A stretch of DNA of 64,000 nt from GCA-2733415 sp964276095 (GTDB lineage: Bacteria > Bacteroidota > Bacteroidia > Flavobacteriales > Flavobacteriaceae), in NCBI GenBank assembly GCA_964276095.1, contig CAXYDR010000003.1:992001-1056000 (forward strand). Reading direction: 5' to 3'. Made by a program: the position numbers and the translations under genes. The notes under the pieces are model-generated. The model was given only the letters and a program-made list of their open reading frames with translations. It did not search any database and was not told where the DNA came from. The first letter of the stretch is position 1, and every line of letters begins with the position of its first letter. Positions 51,845 through 60,242 of this stretch are shown one piece after another.

Positions 51845-52405
51845 CTAGGCTAACAGACTAATTAAATCATTCACTGCGTTTTGTCCTTTATCCTTGGTGT
51901 ACCACAACTGCAAGTCTTTTTTAAATTCTGGAGTTAACGCACCATAGGTATTTTTATATTCGATAACCATTTTAGTTGCTTCACTTGGTCTTGGGCCAAA
52001 AGTATTTAGTATCTCTTTCGTTTCTTTATCAACCATTATTAATTTTGGTATTGCTCTACCTCCATTAGTTAAATGCTGATCCATCAACTCCAAGTTGTCA
52101 TCACGAAGTGCGATTTTCAAATCAATGTTATCATTCAAACTTGCTATTTTATGTGCAAATGGTAATATTTGAGCAGCATCACCACACCAACTTTCAGTAA
52201 GTACAATCCATTCAACTGGCTTGTCGTATGCTTTTACTTTTTCAATAAGCAAGTCATTAATAAATCCTTTCTTATCCAAACGTTGCATACGTTTGTTATT
52301 TAATAATGAATACTCAGTTAATGCTTCCGACTGTGTAGCTCCAGTTGATTTTCCTTCTTCAACTAACGTTTCTACTAATGCTCTGTATTTTGGATATGTC
52401 ATCAT
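51845..52405 (-). CDS. Thioredoxin-fold protein with a single active-site cysteine
   Basis: 186 residues, cytoplasmic. The thioredoxin fold is seen from about residue 60 to 165: VEWIVLTESWCGDAAQILPF, then IDLKIALRDDNLELMDQHLT, NGGRAIPKLIMVD (cis-Pro at AIP) and ILNTFGPRP. The active site reads WCGDA instead of WCxxC, so only one Cys is present; it would not act as a normal dithiol reductase. The family is widespread in flavobacteria as thioredoxin family protein. It converges with truB. Confidence 0.8.
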   Translation of the reverse strand: MMTYPKYRALVETLVEEGKSTGATQSEALTEYSLLNNKRMQRLDKKGFINDLLIEKVKAYDKPVEWIVLTESWCGDAAQILPFAHKIASLNDNIDLKIALRDDNLELMDQHLTNGGRAIPKLIMVDKETKEILNTFGPRPSEATKMVIEYKNTYGALTPEFKKDLQLWYTKDKGQNAVNDLISLLA

Positions 52406-52455
52406 ATGCTTAAAATTTTATAACTAATTCTTCGACGTAAAAAATATTCAGACCT

Positions 52456-52463
52456 TACTTTTG
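52456..52463 (+). promoter_or_regulatory. -7 box of tag
   Basis: TACTTTTG lies 38 nt upstream of the tag start codon. No TTG is found at the -33 distance. Confidence 0.4.
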
Positions 52464-52501
52464 TATCTTTAACTCAATATAAATTTATTCAATAAAATAG
52501 C

Positions 52502-53065
52502 ATGGAAAAAATAAGATGTGGTTGGTGCGAAGGAAACGAAATTTACGAACAGTACCATGATTTAGAGTGGGGGGTTCCCGTACGTGACGACCAGCAATTA
52601 TTTGAATTTTTAATTTTGGAGACTTTTCAAGCTGGATTGAGTTGGATTACTATTTTAAAAAAACGTGAAAATTTCAGGCTCGCTTTTGATTTTTTCGATT
52701 ATAAAAAGGTAGCTGCTTACAATGAAGATAAGTATGAGGAGTTGATGCAAAATGCAGGAATCATTCGAAACAAACTAAAAATAAAATCGGCTATTACCAA
52801 TGCACAGTTATTTATGGAGATGCAAAAAGAGTTCGGTAGTTTTTCTGAATATATTTGGAGTTTTACCAACGGAAAGCCAATCACCAATTCATTTAAAAGT
52901 TTAGCTGAAGTTCCTGCAACCACGGAATTATCAGATATCATTTCTAAGGCATTAAAAAAACGTGGGTTTAAGTTTGTAGGTTCTACTGTTATTTACGCAC
53001 ACATGCAAGCTACAGGCATGGTAAACGATCATATTACCAGTTGTTTTAGGTATAAAGAGGTTTAA
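52502..53065 (+). CDS. tag: DNA-3-methyladenine glycosylase I
   Basis: 187 residues. The zinc-site Cys and first motif RCGWCEGNEIYEQYHDLEWG, the catalytic region FEFLILETFQAGLSWITILK with Glu, and the C-terminal zinc ligands near VNDHITSCFRY (His and Cys) are diagnostic of the Tag/AlkA-unrelated helix-hairpin-helix family. It removes 3-methyladenine from alkylated DNA. Length matches E. coli Tag (187). Single gene with its own terminator. Confidence 0.95.
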   Translation: MEKIRCGWCEGNEIYEQYHDLEWGVPVRDDQQLFEFLILETFQAGLSWITILKKRENFRLAFDFFDYKKVAAYNEDKYEELMQNAGIIRNKLKIKSAITNAQLFMEMQKEFGSFSEYIWSFTNGKPITNSFKSLAEVPATTELSDIISKALKKRGFKFVGSTVIYAHMQATGMVNDHITSCFRYKEV

Positions 53066-53129
53066 GATTTCTTCTTGAAAAATAGCATTTCTGTTTTTTT
53101 GCTTGGATTTTTCTCCCATAGAGAAAAAA

Positions 53130-53176
53130 AACCTTCCTCAATTAAAACTAATTATAATTGAGGAAGGTTTTTTTAA
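53130..53176 (+). terminator. Rho-independent terminator
   Basis: A 15-bp stem AACCTTCCTCAATTA / TAATTGAGGAAGGTT is followed by a T run, 65 nt after tag. Confidence 0.8.
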
Positions 53177-53591
53177 ATTATACGGTATTCAAAAGTTTAT
53201 TAATACAGCATAAAATTTAATAATTAGGTCGTAGCAAAAAAAAATATTGGGGCAAAAAAGAGAGTCCGTGTTCGCTCTTGTTCTATAAATAATATTTCGC
53301 GTTGTATCCGATTTCGTTATTAGATATCGCTATTATTTATAAATGTTCTTCCAAATAATGTTTCTTTTTAGGGATCCATCTCGTGGATTTACTTTATGTT
53401 TCACCATTGGGTTACATTATTATATTCCCTTTTTTTCCATAATGTTACCCGTTTTTTTAAGAAAAAAACAAAACAAGTTTATTTTAATCAATTGTTTTTC
53501 AATACATTAATATATAATGTTGGGGTGTTTCCATACAGAATAGCATTATGATTTCTTTAAAACATATTGTAATATTAAGCTACTTATTATA
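53177..53591. other. Gene-free region
   Basis: About 415 bp between the tag terminator and the end of the adenine deaminase gene. No ORF, repeat or convincing promoter is seen, only AT-rich sequence with short poly-A and poly-T runs. Confidence 0.4.
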
Positions 53592-55220
53592 CTAATCCTG
53601 TAACTCCGTAAACTCAAATTTGTTTCCGTCAAACAATCCTTTGTCGCTTAATTTTAGTTCTGGTATTACTAATAAAGCACAGAATGACATCGTCATGTAA
53701 GGTGCTTGTAATTTTACACCAAGTTCTTTGGAACGTGCATCTAGTTTTTCATACGCCTTCGCAACTTCATAACCATTTTTTTCTGACATGATTCCTGCAA
53801 CAGGCAATGGCAACACCAATTCTTCAGTTCCGTTTGCTAAGGAAACACCTCCTTTGTATTTTACCACTAAATTTATGGCATTTACAATATCAATATCACT
53901 AACTCCTACCGCAATAATATTATGACTATCATGTGCAACACAGGATGCCAAAGCACCTTGTTGCAATCCGTAATTCTTTACAAAAGCAACAGCTGGTGGC
54001 GCATTAAAATATCTGTTAACAACTACTATTTTTAATACATCTTGAGTAGTATCACTTTCTAAAAAACCATTTGCAGCAGTTAACTGAGCAGCTCCTTTTT
54101 TAGTAACTAGTTGCCCATCTTCTACCTCAATAACTTTAATGTTTTTTGTAGTAGCTTCAACTTTTATCTGATCAATAGAAATAGGAGAACAATTAAAGTT
54201 ATTCACCAATGCTTCTTCTACCGAAGGAATTAATGTTGTATTATTTTCAGCAACCAAATTACCATCAATATAGGTTTGAGTTACGTTGAAGTTTGTTAAA
54301 TCAGTCACTACACAAAAATCAGCGGGATCATTTTCTTGTAACAAACCAACATTCATATTGTAGTGTTTGATAATATTATAAGAAGTTGCCCTTAATACAT
54401 TCATCACATCACAGCCTTTTGCAACAGCTCTTTTGGCAAGTGTATTTATATGTCCGTCTACCAAATCGTTCGGATGTTTATCGTCGGAACAGAACATGAT
54501 TTTAGTAGGATATTCATCTAATAAAGAAATAAGTTCATCAAAATTCTTGGCAGCACTTCCTTCTCTTATCAGAATTTTCATTCCGTATTTTAATTTTTCT
54601 AACGCTTCTGCTTTGGTAAAACATTCATGATCGGTAGTGATTCCTGCGTTAATGTATTTTTCAACCTCAGCGCCCATTAATCCGGGTGCATGTCCGTCTA
54701 TTGGTTTTCCAGCATCTTTTGCGGCTTGTATTTTTGCCAACACAATAGGATCGTCAAATAATACTCCTGGGAAGTTCATCATTTCCGTTAAGTAATGAAT
54801 TTCTGGTAACCTCAATAATTCGGTTACATCATCCACAGTAATTTCAGCACCAGCAGTTTCAAATACCGTTGCTGGCACACAAGAAGGTGCTCCAAAATGA
54901 AATTTAAAGGGCGTTTTTTGTCCGTTAGCAATCATGTATTTTACTCCATCAACTCCCAAAACGTTTCCTATTTCATGCGGATCAGAAATTGTAGCTACCG
55001 AACCATGGCAAACTGCCAAACGAGCAAACTCAGAAGGAATTAACATGGAGCTTTCTACATGTACATGCGCATCAACAAAACCCGGGATAATATAATGGTT
55101 TTCAGAAACTGATTCCTCTACAATTTTTGTGATTTTTCCGTTTTTGATATGTAGTGTTCCGCTATAAATTCGCTTTGTAACTACATCTACTATATTTCCT
55201 GAAATTTTTTGAATACTCAT
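53592..55220 (-). CDS. ade: Adenine deaminase
   Basis: 542 residues of the amidohydrolase superfamily. The metal site PGFVDAHVHVESSMLIPSEF (HxH) is followed by GSVATISDPHEIGNVLG, HAPGLMG, TDHECFTKAEALEKLKYGMK, and a Ser-Asp in MFCSDDKHPNDL. The C-terminal domain contains CVAHDSHNIIAVG, GGVSLANG and PLPVAGIMSE, diagnostic of AdeC. It deaminates adenine to hypoxanthine in purine salvage in the cytoplasm. The length is close to the family's usual 580. The ATG at 55220 opens on MSIQKISGNIVDVVTKRIYS, the expected first strand. Confidence 0.95.
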   Translation of the reverse strand: MSIQKISGNIVDVVTKRIYSGTLHIKNGKITKIVEESVSENHYIIPGFVDAHVHVESSMLIPSEFARLAVCHGSVATISDPHEIGNVLGVDGVKYMIANGQKTPFKFHFGAPSCVPATVFETAGAEITVDDVTELLRLPEIHYLTEMMNFPGVLFDDPIVLAKIQAAKDAGKPIDGHAPGLMGAEVEKYINAGITTDHECFTKAEALEKLKYGMKILIREGSAAKNFDELISLLDEYPTKIMFCSDDKHPNDLVDGHINTLAKRAVAKGCDVMNVLRATSYNIIKHYNMNVGLLQENDPADFCVVTDLTNFNVTQTYIDGNLVAENNTTLIPSVEEALVNNFNCSPISIDQIKVEATTKNIKVIEVEDGQLVTKKGAAQLTAANGFLESDTTQDVLKIVVVNRYFNAPPAVAFVKNYGLQQGALASCVAHDSHNIIAVGVSDIDIVNAINLVVKYKGGVSLANGTEELVLPLPVAGIMSEKNGYEVAKAYEKLDARSKELGVKLQAPYMTMSFCALLVIPELKLSDKGLFDGNKFEFTELQD

Positions 55221-55650
55221 ATGCTATGCTTCTTCTGTTTAGAGAATTTCTCTCTTTAATATTTTTATAAATTGAGACTGAAGAGACCTTATCACCTCAA
55301 AACATTATACTCAATAAATTATAATTTTTTGTTTTTCATAAAAACTATATTCATTTTGTCTTGACACAAAACGAACCAAAAAGTCAAGTTTAAATTTAGG
55401 AAATTACTCCGTACCATTCACTTTCAAAGCTTCATGCTTAAATCTTCGATTTGCACTTCCGCTTTTTCGTTCATTATTTCTTAATTCAGACACATATAAC
55501 GAGCTCAGTGTGAGATTAGAAATAACAACTAATACTCATCACTTTGCACTTATTGTGTACATTTTCTAACTGGGTAGTAAAAATAGCGAATATGCCTTAA
55601 CAATCGATTCCTATGCCAATAAAATTAACTAGTTTTACAAAAAACATCTC
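55221..55650. other. Divergent gap containing a dispersed repeat
   Basis: 430 bp without a gene, holding the divergent starts of the adenine deaminase and carboxypeptidase genes and the dispersed repeat at 55358-55491. A TAGTTTTA box near 55631 is a weak candidate -7 element for the plus-strand gene. Confidence 0.4.
55358..55491. repeat. Dispersed intergenic repeat family 2, copy 1
   Basis: About 134 bp from CTTGACACAAAACGAACC through TTCATGCTTAAATCTTCGAT to TCATTATTTCTTAATTCAGA. It is similar in the same order to 63383-63518. Confidence 0.6.
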
Positions 55651-56781
55651 ATGCAAATACACAGTAATTTTGACGCAGGAAATATTGAAGTCGTTTCCAT
55701 AAAACCAACAAATGTTGAATTACATATTCGAAAGGATACTAATTCTGAATTTTTGCAATGGTTTTATTTTAAAATGACTGACATCACATTAGATAGTACG
55801 CAAAACGTATGCATTACTAATGCTGGTGCGAGTGCGTTTCCTGATGGTTGGGAAAATTACCGTGTAAATGTGTCTTACGACAATGTAAATTGGTTTCGTA
55901 TTGACACAAGTTATGTTGATGGCGTATTGGCTTTTGATATCCCTACGGATCAACCTGAGTTGTATGTAGCTTACTTTGAACCTTTTTCCTACCAACAACA
56001 TTTGGCGTTGGTTGCAAAGGCTTCTGAAAACGAATTATGTGCTGTAGAAACTTTATGTAAAACTCCTGAAGGAAAACCGGTAGAACTATTGGTAATTGGG
56101 GAGCCTAATGCAAATAAAAAAACAATTTGGTTTACTGCGCGCCAACATCCTGGTGAAACGATGGCTGAATGGTTTATACAAGGTTTGGTAGAAAACTTGC
56201 TAGACGATACTAATGAAGAAAGCAAGCAACTGCTAAAAGACCACTGTTTTTATATTATCCCTAATATGAATATTGATGGGAGTATTGCAGGGAATTTACG
56301 TGTAAATGGTTTAGGAATAAATTACAATAGGGAATGGGAAAATCCAAGTATTGCACAAAGCCCTGAAGTATATTATTGCATAGAAAAAATGGATGCTATT
56401 GGTGTTGATTTTTTAATGGATGTACATGGTGATGAAGCGATACCTTACAATTTTGTTACCAGCTTAATGGGAATACCTAATTTGAAAGCGGATACCATGG
56501 CAAAAGAAGACTCTTTCAAACAACATTGGATGAACGTAACTAACGAGTTTCAAGACGAACACCGATACGATAACAGTTTACCTGGAAAAGCAAACCTAAA
56601 AGTATGCTCCAAACAAATTGGAGAACGTTTTGGGAACATGGCCTACACTTTGGAAATGCCTTTTAAAGATAGTGATGCCAACCCCAACATACAAGAAGGT
56701 TGGAACGGAAAACGTTCCATAGAATTTGGCGCTTCTGTTTTAAAGGTGTTGGCACTGAGTATTGAGGATAATTTATTTTAA
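55651..56781 (+). CDS. M14-type zinc carboxypeptidase family protein
   Basis: 376 residues, no signal peptide. A beta-rich N-terminal domain (1-125, starting MQIHSNFDAGNIEVVSIKPT) precedes an M14 catalytic domain (130-370). Zinc ligands and active site: ARQHPGETMAEWF (His and Glu), NMNIDGSIAGNLRVNG with NYNREW, MDVHGDEAIPYNF (third His), and the catalytic Glu in YTLEMPFKD. The N-terminal domain plus M14 core is the cytosolic-carboxypeptidase-like (AGBL-type) layout. It cleaves C-terminal residues from peptides or proteins; the natural substrate in bacteria is unknown. Confidence 0.85.
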   Translation: MQIHSNFDAGNIEVVSIKPTNVELHIRKDTNSEFLQWFYFKMTDITLDSTQNVCITNAGASAFPDGWENYRVNVSYDNVNWFRIDTSYVDGVLAFDIPTDQPELYVAYFEPFSYQQHLALVAKASENELCAVETLCKTPEGKPVELLVIGEPNANKKTIWFTARQHPGETMAEWFIQGLVENLLDDTNEESKQLLKDHCFYIIPNMNIDGSIAGNLRVNGLGINYNREWENPSIAQSPEVYYCIEKMDAIGVDFLMDVHGDEAIPYNFVTSLMGIPNLKADTMAKEDSFKQHWMNVTNEFQDEHRYDNSLPGKANLKVCSKQIGERFGNMAYTLEMPFKDSDANPNIQEGWNGKRSIEFGASVLKVLALSIEDNLF

Positions 56782-56790
56782 TTATATACT

Positions 56791-56838
56791 GAAAAAACAA
56801 AAAGGCCTAACAATAATGTTAGACCTTTTTGTTTTATG
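56791..56838. terminator. Convergent terminator
   Basis: Arms CAAAAAGGCCTAACA / TGTTAGACCTTTTTG with one mismatch and loop ATAA lie between the convergent carboxypeptidase and 56902 genes. The outer A and T runs suit both directions. Confidence 0.75.
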
Positions 56839-56901
56839 CAATTTATATAGACTTTCTATTATGAATCCCATTCAGTCTTAATTCCATTAATACAAATGCT
56901 T

Positions 56902-57387
56902 TTATTTTTTTCTGATTGACAATCCTTTACAAATGTTATCTGCATCAACTTTTGTGTAAATTCTTTTTAACGTTTCCTTATCACTGTATTTAATTTGATA
57001 CTCCATAGAGTAATCAACATCGAAATTTAAATAAAGATCAGATTTGTGTTTTTTCTCTTTAGACCTAATGTGCTCTACAAATGCCGTAAATATTTTTTGT
57101 TGTTTTTCAAAATCCTTGATTTCAGTAGGGATTTTAATGAAGTAATAAAGCCTATGATAAATCCCGTTTACTTGTTTTAAACAAGTAACAGCATTACTTA
57201 CAATTTGCTGATTTTTTGGTTCATCCTTAAACATTGTAATAAATGATTCCGCAAGTCCATATCGGGTATAATCTACTCGAGTATAAGCTATTTTTTGATA
57301 TTCAAATGCAAAACTTTTTTCCCTTTTAGTCTGACTATTTACAGAAAATGAGATAATAAGGAAAGTGATAATAATATTCTTGTTCAT
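56902..57387 (-). CDS. Secreted protein of unknown function
   Basis: 161 residues. The N-terminal signal peptide MNKNIIITFLIISFSVNSQ is followed by a mature domain of about 140 residues, mixed alpha/beta with many Lys and Tyr. Two Cys residues (in NAVTCLKQV and ADNICKGLS) could form a disulfide. No family is recognised. The dispersed repeat (57430-57553) lies 42 nt upstream of the start, in its promoter region. Confidence 0.6.
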   Translation of the reverse strand: MNKNIIITFLIISFSVNSQTKREKSFAFEYQKIAYTRVDYTRYGLAESFITMFKDEPKNQQIVSNAVTCLKQVNGIYHRLYYFIKIPTEIKDFEKQQKIFTAFVEHIRSKEKKHKSDLYLNFDVDYSMEYQIKYSDKETLKRIYTKVDADNICKGLSIRKK

Positions 57388-57742
57388 ACGATTTTAGTTG
57401 AATTTTTATTGCGTTTTATAATTACTACTAACGTTTAGCTATGAATTTTACGGTGCAGAAAATCCACGGATTTTCGTGTCGTCACAAGCCATGAGCTTTT
57501 AGATTTTGTTTTAATTTTGTCGTTTTAAAAAAGTCAAATTAAAAGGTTTGGCGATGATTTAAGTATACACTTACAGCTCGGATTAAACACTAACCTCGTA
57601 TTATTTTATAGGTGTTGTTACCTGCTTTTTTTACTTATTAGATTTAACCAATCTGATCGTTTTTTACTGTTCAGCCAGTCTATATATTTATTGTTAAACC
57701 TTTTTGTTTAGTTATTACTTGCTATGAATTATTATTGTTAAT
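57388..57742. other. Gap between 56902 and 57743 genes, mostly repeat
   Basis: 355 bp without a gene. The left half is the dispersed repeat copy B (57430-57553). The remainder is AT rich without clear structure. Confidence 0.4.
57430..57553. repeat. Dispersed intergenic repeat, copy B
   Basis: About 124 bp that closely match 23363-23487 in the island, from AACGTTTAGCTATGAATTTT through CAGAAAATCCACGGATTTTC to AAAAGGTTTGGCG. The same orientation with scattered substitutions. Confidence 0.75.
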
Positions 57743-58405
57743 TTATTTATTTTTCTTCAACTCAAATGTAACCCACAAATTATATCCACTTGTTTTAACG
57801 GGAAGGCTAGATTCTGTTTGAAACGAATTATTTCCACCTCCAAGAAGTTGCATAAGACGAATTAAAGATTTACCATGTTCCGTGTCCTTATCTATAAGAT
57901 CATAAATATAAGATGACTCCGTTGTATCGTCATCAATATTTAAAACTTTAATAATTCTATAATTTAAACTATTTGATAATATTTTAGCCTGGGATGCAGC
58001 ATTATTATATGCCATAATTGCGTTAGCATCTTGGCTTTCGAAATTATGATCTGGCATTTTATAATATATCTTATCAATTTTAATGTCTTGACTACTACAT
58101 ACTATTAATAATTTATCAAACAACTCCAAATTACTTTCTTCTATCCTAAATCTTTTTTTCCCTGCTGAATATTTAGAAGGGCCTTCTATGACAATCATCT
58201 CACTTTTGACCCCTACTGCTCTAATTGAATCTAAAAGTGTGTTTTTTTTAACCTCTAGGTTATTACTTAAAAAAGACACTATTACTCCATTAGATTCCGC
58301 ATATTCGTTATTTTTTGCACTACCAAGAACCTTTAAACTTATAGTTTGAGCATTTACAGAGGCAAGTGTAAAATTTAAGAGCAGAATCAAAAATATAACT
58401 CTCAT
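57743..58405 (-). CDS. Secreted SIMPL-domain-like (DUF541) protein
   Basis: 220 residues with a signal peptide ending near LASVNAQ. The mature protein runs ISLKVLGSAKNNEYAESNGV, then a long middle with SILSNSLNYRIIKVLNIDDD-type helix and strand, then a closing strand TSGYNLWVTFELK. The order matches SIMPL/DUF541 proteins, which form ring- or channel-like periplasmic oligomers; the family signature helix with Ala-x-x-x-Ala spacing (AYNNAASQAKILSNSL) is visible. Divergent copy. It directly abuts the other SIMPL gene (1-nt overlap). Confidence 0.65.
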   Translation of the reverse strand: MRVIFLILLLNFTLASVNAQTISLKVLGSAKNNEYAESNGVIVSFLSNNLEVKKNTLLDSIRAVGVKSEMIVIEGPSKYSAGKKRFRIEESNLELFDKLLIVCSSQDIKIDKIYYKMPDHNFESQDANAIMAYNNAASQAKILSNSLNYRIIKVLNIDDDTTESSYIYDLIDKDTEHGKSLIRLMQLLGGGNNSFQTESSLPVKTSGYNLWVTFELKKNK

Positions 58406-59022
58406 TAATCAATTAATTTATAAGTGACAGTTACTTTATATGTTTTTATTAATAAAGCTTCTTTAGATTCCGTTGTTGTCTTATCAAAACCATTTGACTT
58501 AACCTCTATGTTTAATATTTTTCCTAGTTTCATTTTCACACTATTACAAATAGCACTTGCTTTACGTTTAGCATCTTCCATAGCATTAATACTTAGTTCA
58601 GACTCTGTATTTTTATCAATTACAGGTAGTACGTACTTTATATCTGAAACTCTATATCCATCTAATTTTAACGAGGTTAACTTATCGCTTGAATTAATAT
58701 CAGATTCTATAAAAAAGTTTTTTGATTCAAGTTTATTATAAGTTTTTCTTTTCTTAATAGAATTTTTAATGTCCATTTCTTTAAAACCAAGTTCAGTTAG
58801 CTTTAAAACAAACTCAGAATAAGCATCATCATAAGACTTATTACCAGTTTTCTGATATTTACTTTCTTTAAGTTCACTTATGGTAAAATAAATTTTTGTT
58901 TTGTTAGCCTTTAATTCTTTTTTAGCGTTTCCTATTATTCTAATAAATCGTTCAGTAGATTGAGCATTAAGATTTGATGTCATGAATAATATCACGAATA
59001 CTGCTAGTACTAATTTTCTCAT
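58405..59022 (-). CDS. Secreted SIMPL-domain (DUF541) protein
   Basis: 205 residues with signal peptide MRKLVLAVFVILFMTSNLNA. The body has RFIRIIGNAKKELKANKTKI, then a helix pair, then AMEDAKRKASAICNSVKMKL followed by GKILNIE, which is the conserved SIMPL helix and strand, and a final strand VTVTYKLID. The family binds in the periplasm and has been linked to stress tolerance. First gene of a two-gene operon with the 57743 paralogue. Confidence 0.75.
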   Translation of the reverse strand: MRKLVLAVFVILFMTSNLNAQSTERFIRIIGNAKKELKANKTKIYFTISELKESKYQKTGNKSYDDAYSEFVLKLTELGFKEMDIKNSIKKRKTYNKLESKNFFIESDINSSDKLTSLKLDGYRVSDIKYVLPVIDKNTESELSINAMEDAKRKASAICNSVKMKLGKILNIEVKSNGFDKTTTESKEALLIKTYKVTVTYKLID

Positions 59023-59504
59023 TTTTATTATTAGTTTATTGTTTAATTTATTACTGTATCAAGCTAATATATCACATTATAGCAACATATCTCGTTACAT
59101 TCTTAGGTTATCAAAGCTACTTATTCACCACACCAAATAAAATGACTAATATCAGGTATTTTCATCTCATCAATACTAGTTACGCGCTGAAAACGCTATA
59201 AGTTGTATCCAACTTATAGTTCCTTTTTTATGGCTTATGTTACCCAATTAATTTAGTTATTTTTAAAAAAATATATGTTCCCTTTAGTCATAAAAAAAAG
59301 CAGCGCTGAGAACGCTGCTAGACTAGTTTATTATTAACCCAAACCTATAAACTAATGTTGTAAAAACTATAACCAAATAAACTACAACACTGCAAATATA
59401 TAGTGGAATAACTACGTGTAAGTTATGCTACTATTATCAACAGTTTACGGGAATGTTAAGAATATAATTCTATCAAATGATATAAATAACTATAATTTTG
59501 GTAT
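59023..59504. other. Gene-free region between SIMPL and lipoprotein genes
   Basis: 482 bp without a coding gene. Apart from the candidate small RNA near 59290-59400, an imperfect palindrome CTATAAGTTGTATCCAACTTATAG sits near 59197-59220 (arms CTATAAGTTG / CAACTTATAG, loop TATC), possibly a terminator-like hairpin or a binding site. Confidence 0.4.
59290..59387 (-). ncRNA. Candidate small RNA with its own promoter and terminator
   Basis: In a 482-bp gap without a gene (59023-59504), the minus strand has a perfect -7 box TATATTTG (59400 to 59393). About 90 nt downstream is a strong terminator: stem AGCAGCG / CGCTGCT (59299-59319) followed by nine T residues. No ORF lies between. A transcript of about 95 nt is implied, unless this is merely the distant terminator of the lipoprotein gene that ends at 59505. 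No known RNA family is recognised. Confidence 0.35.
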
Positions 59505-59984
59505 TTAATCCTTCTCAAATGTTAAGTAGTCTGTACCACCATTACCGCCACTTACATTAATGAGTTCAATTTTTAAAGCAGAATTGGAAATAAAATCCCA
59601 ATCATTATTTAAATCCTCAAAATTATTGGTGAGGTTAAAATGAATGTTAAAATCTAAATCATTTTGAATATTACCAGCGCTATTGCTATCCGTAATATCC
59701 CAAGTTCCCAAATAATAATTTACGATATTATCAGCATCTAACACCTTATTAGGTTTAAAAATAAATTTGTATCCGGTAAAATCCTTGGTGTCATCCACTC
59801 CAGAATCGATAAATAATGAAATCCGCCAAGCTCCAGATTGTACATTGGCTTCGGTTTGTGCTTGGTTTAAACTGTTATCTTGTGGAGGGAGACTAATTAA
59901 ACGATCGTCATTCGAACACGATAATAATCCCATAACAACACTTAAAAGCACTAATACACCTACTCTAATGATTCTTAAATTCAT
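59505..59984 (-). CDS. Lipoprotein of unknown function
   Basis: 159 residues. The start MNLRIIRVGVLVLLSVVMGL leads to the lipobox LLSC, so it is lipidated at Cys23. The mature part has a Trp-rich beta pattern (SGAWRISLFID, then DFTGYKFIFKPNKVLDADN, YYLGTWDITD, NDWDFISNSALKIEL, DYLTFEKD), which resembles the lipocalin-like small lipoproteins of flavobacteria. Ligand unknown. It has its own promoter. Confidence 0.75.
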   Translation of the reverse strand: MNLRIIRVGVLVLLSVVMGLLSCSNDDRLISLPPQDNSLNQAQTEANVQSGAWRISLFIDSGVDDTKDFTGYKFIFKPNKVLDADNIVNYYLGTWDITDSNSAGNIQNDLDFNIHFNLTNNFEDLNNDWDFISNSALKIELINVSGGNGGTDYLTFEKD

Positions 59985-60033
59985 GATAAAATAATTTAGT
60001 GGTGACGGGGTAGTAGTAAGCCGTACTAAGATA

Positions 60034-60062
60034 CAAAATTATCACAATAAACTCATTATCAA
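60034..60062 (-). promoter_or_regulatory. Promoter of the 59505 lipoprotein gene
   Basis: On the minus strand a TTG (60062 to 60060) and TAATTTTG (60041 to 60034) are separated by 18 nt. Confidence 0.55.
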
Positions 60063-60186
60063 TTAATTACATTTTATTCTTTTACTTTTATTAAAAAGTA
60101 CAGAAAATAAAATAGCCGCTATAAGTGAAATTATTTGAACTATAATAGAAGGTAAATTGGCATTGAAGAATACTAGTACTGACAGC

Positions 60187-60224
60187 AAAAAAAGAGGCTA
60201 TCTTTTCAGACAGCCTCTTTTAAA
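60187..60224 (-). terminator. Terminator of the metalloprotease gene
   Basis: The stem AAAAGAGGCT / AGCCTCTTTT has an inner extension and, on the minus strand, a seven-T tail, 19 nt after the stop. Confidence 0.8.
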
Positions 60225-60242
60225 ATATCAACACTAGTATCT

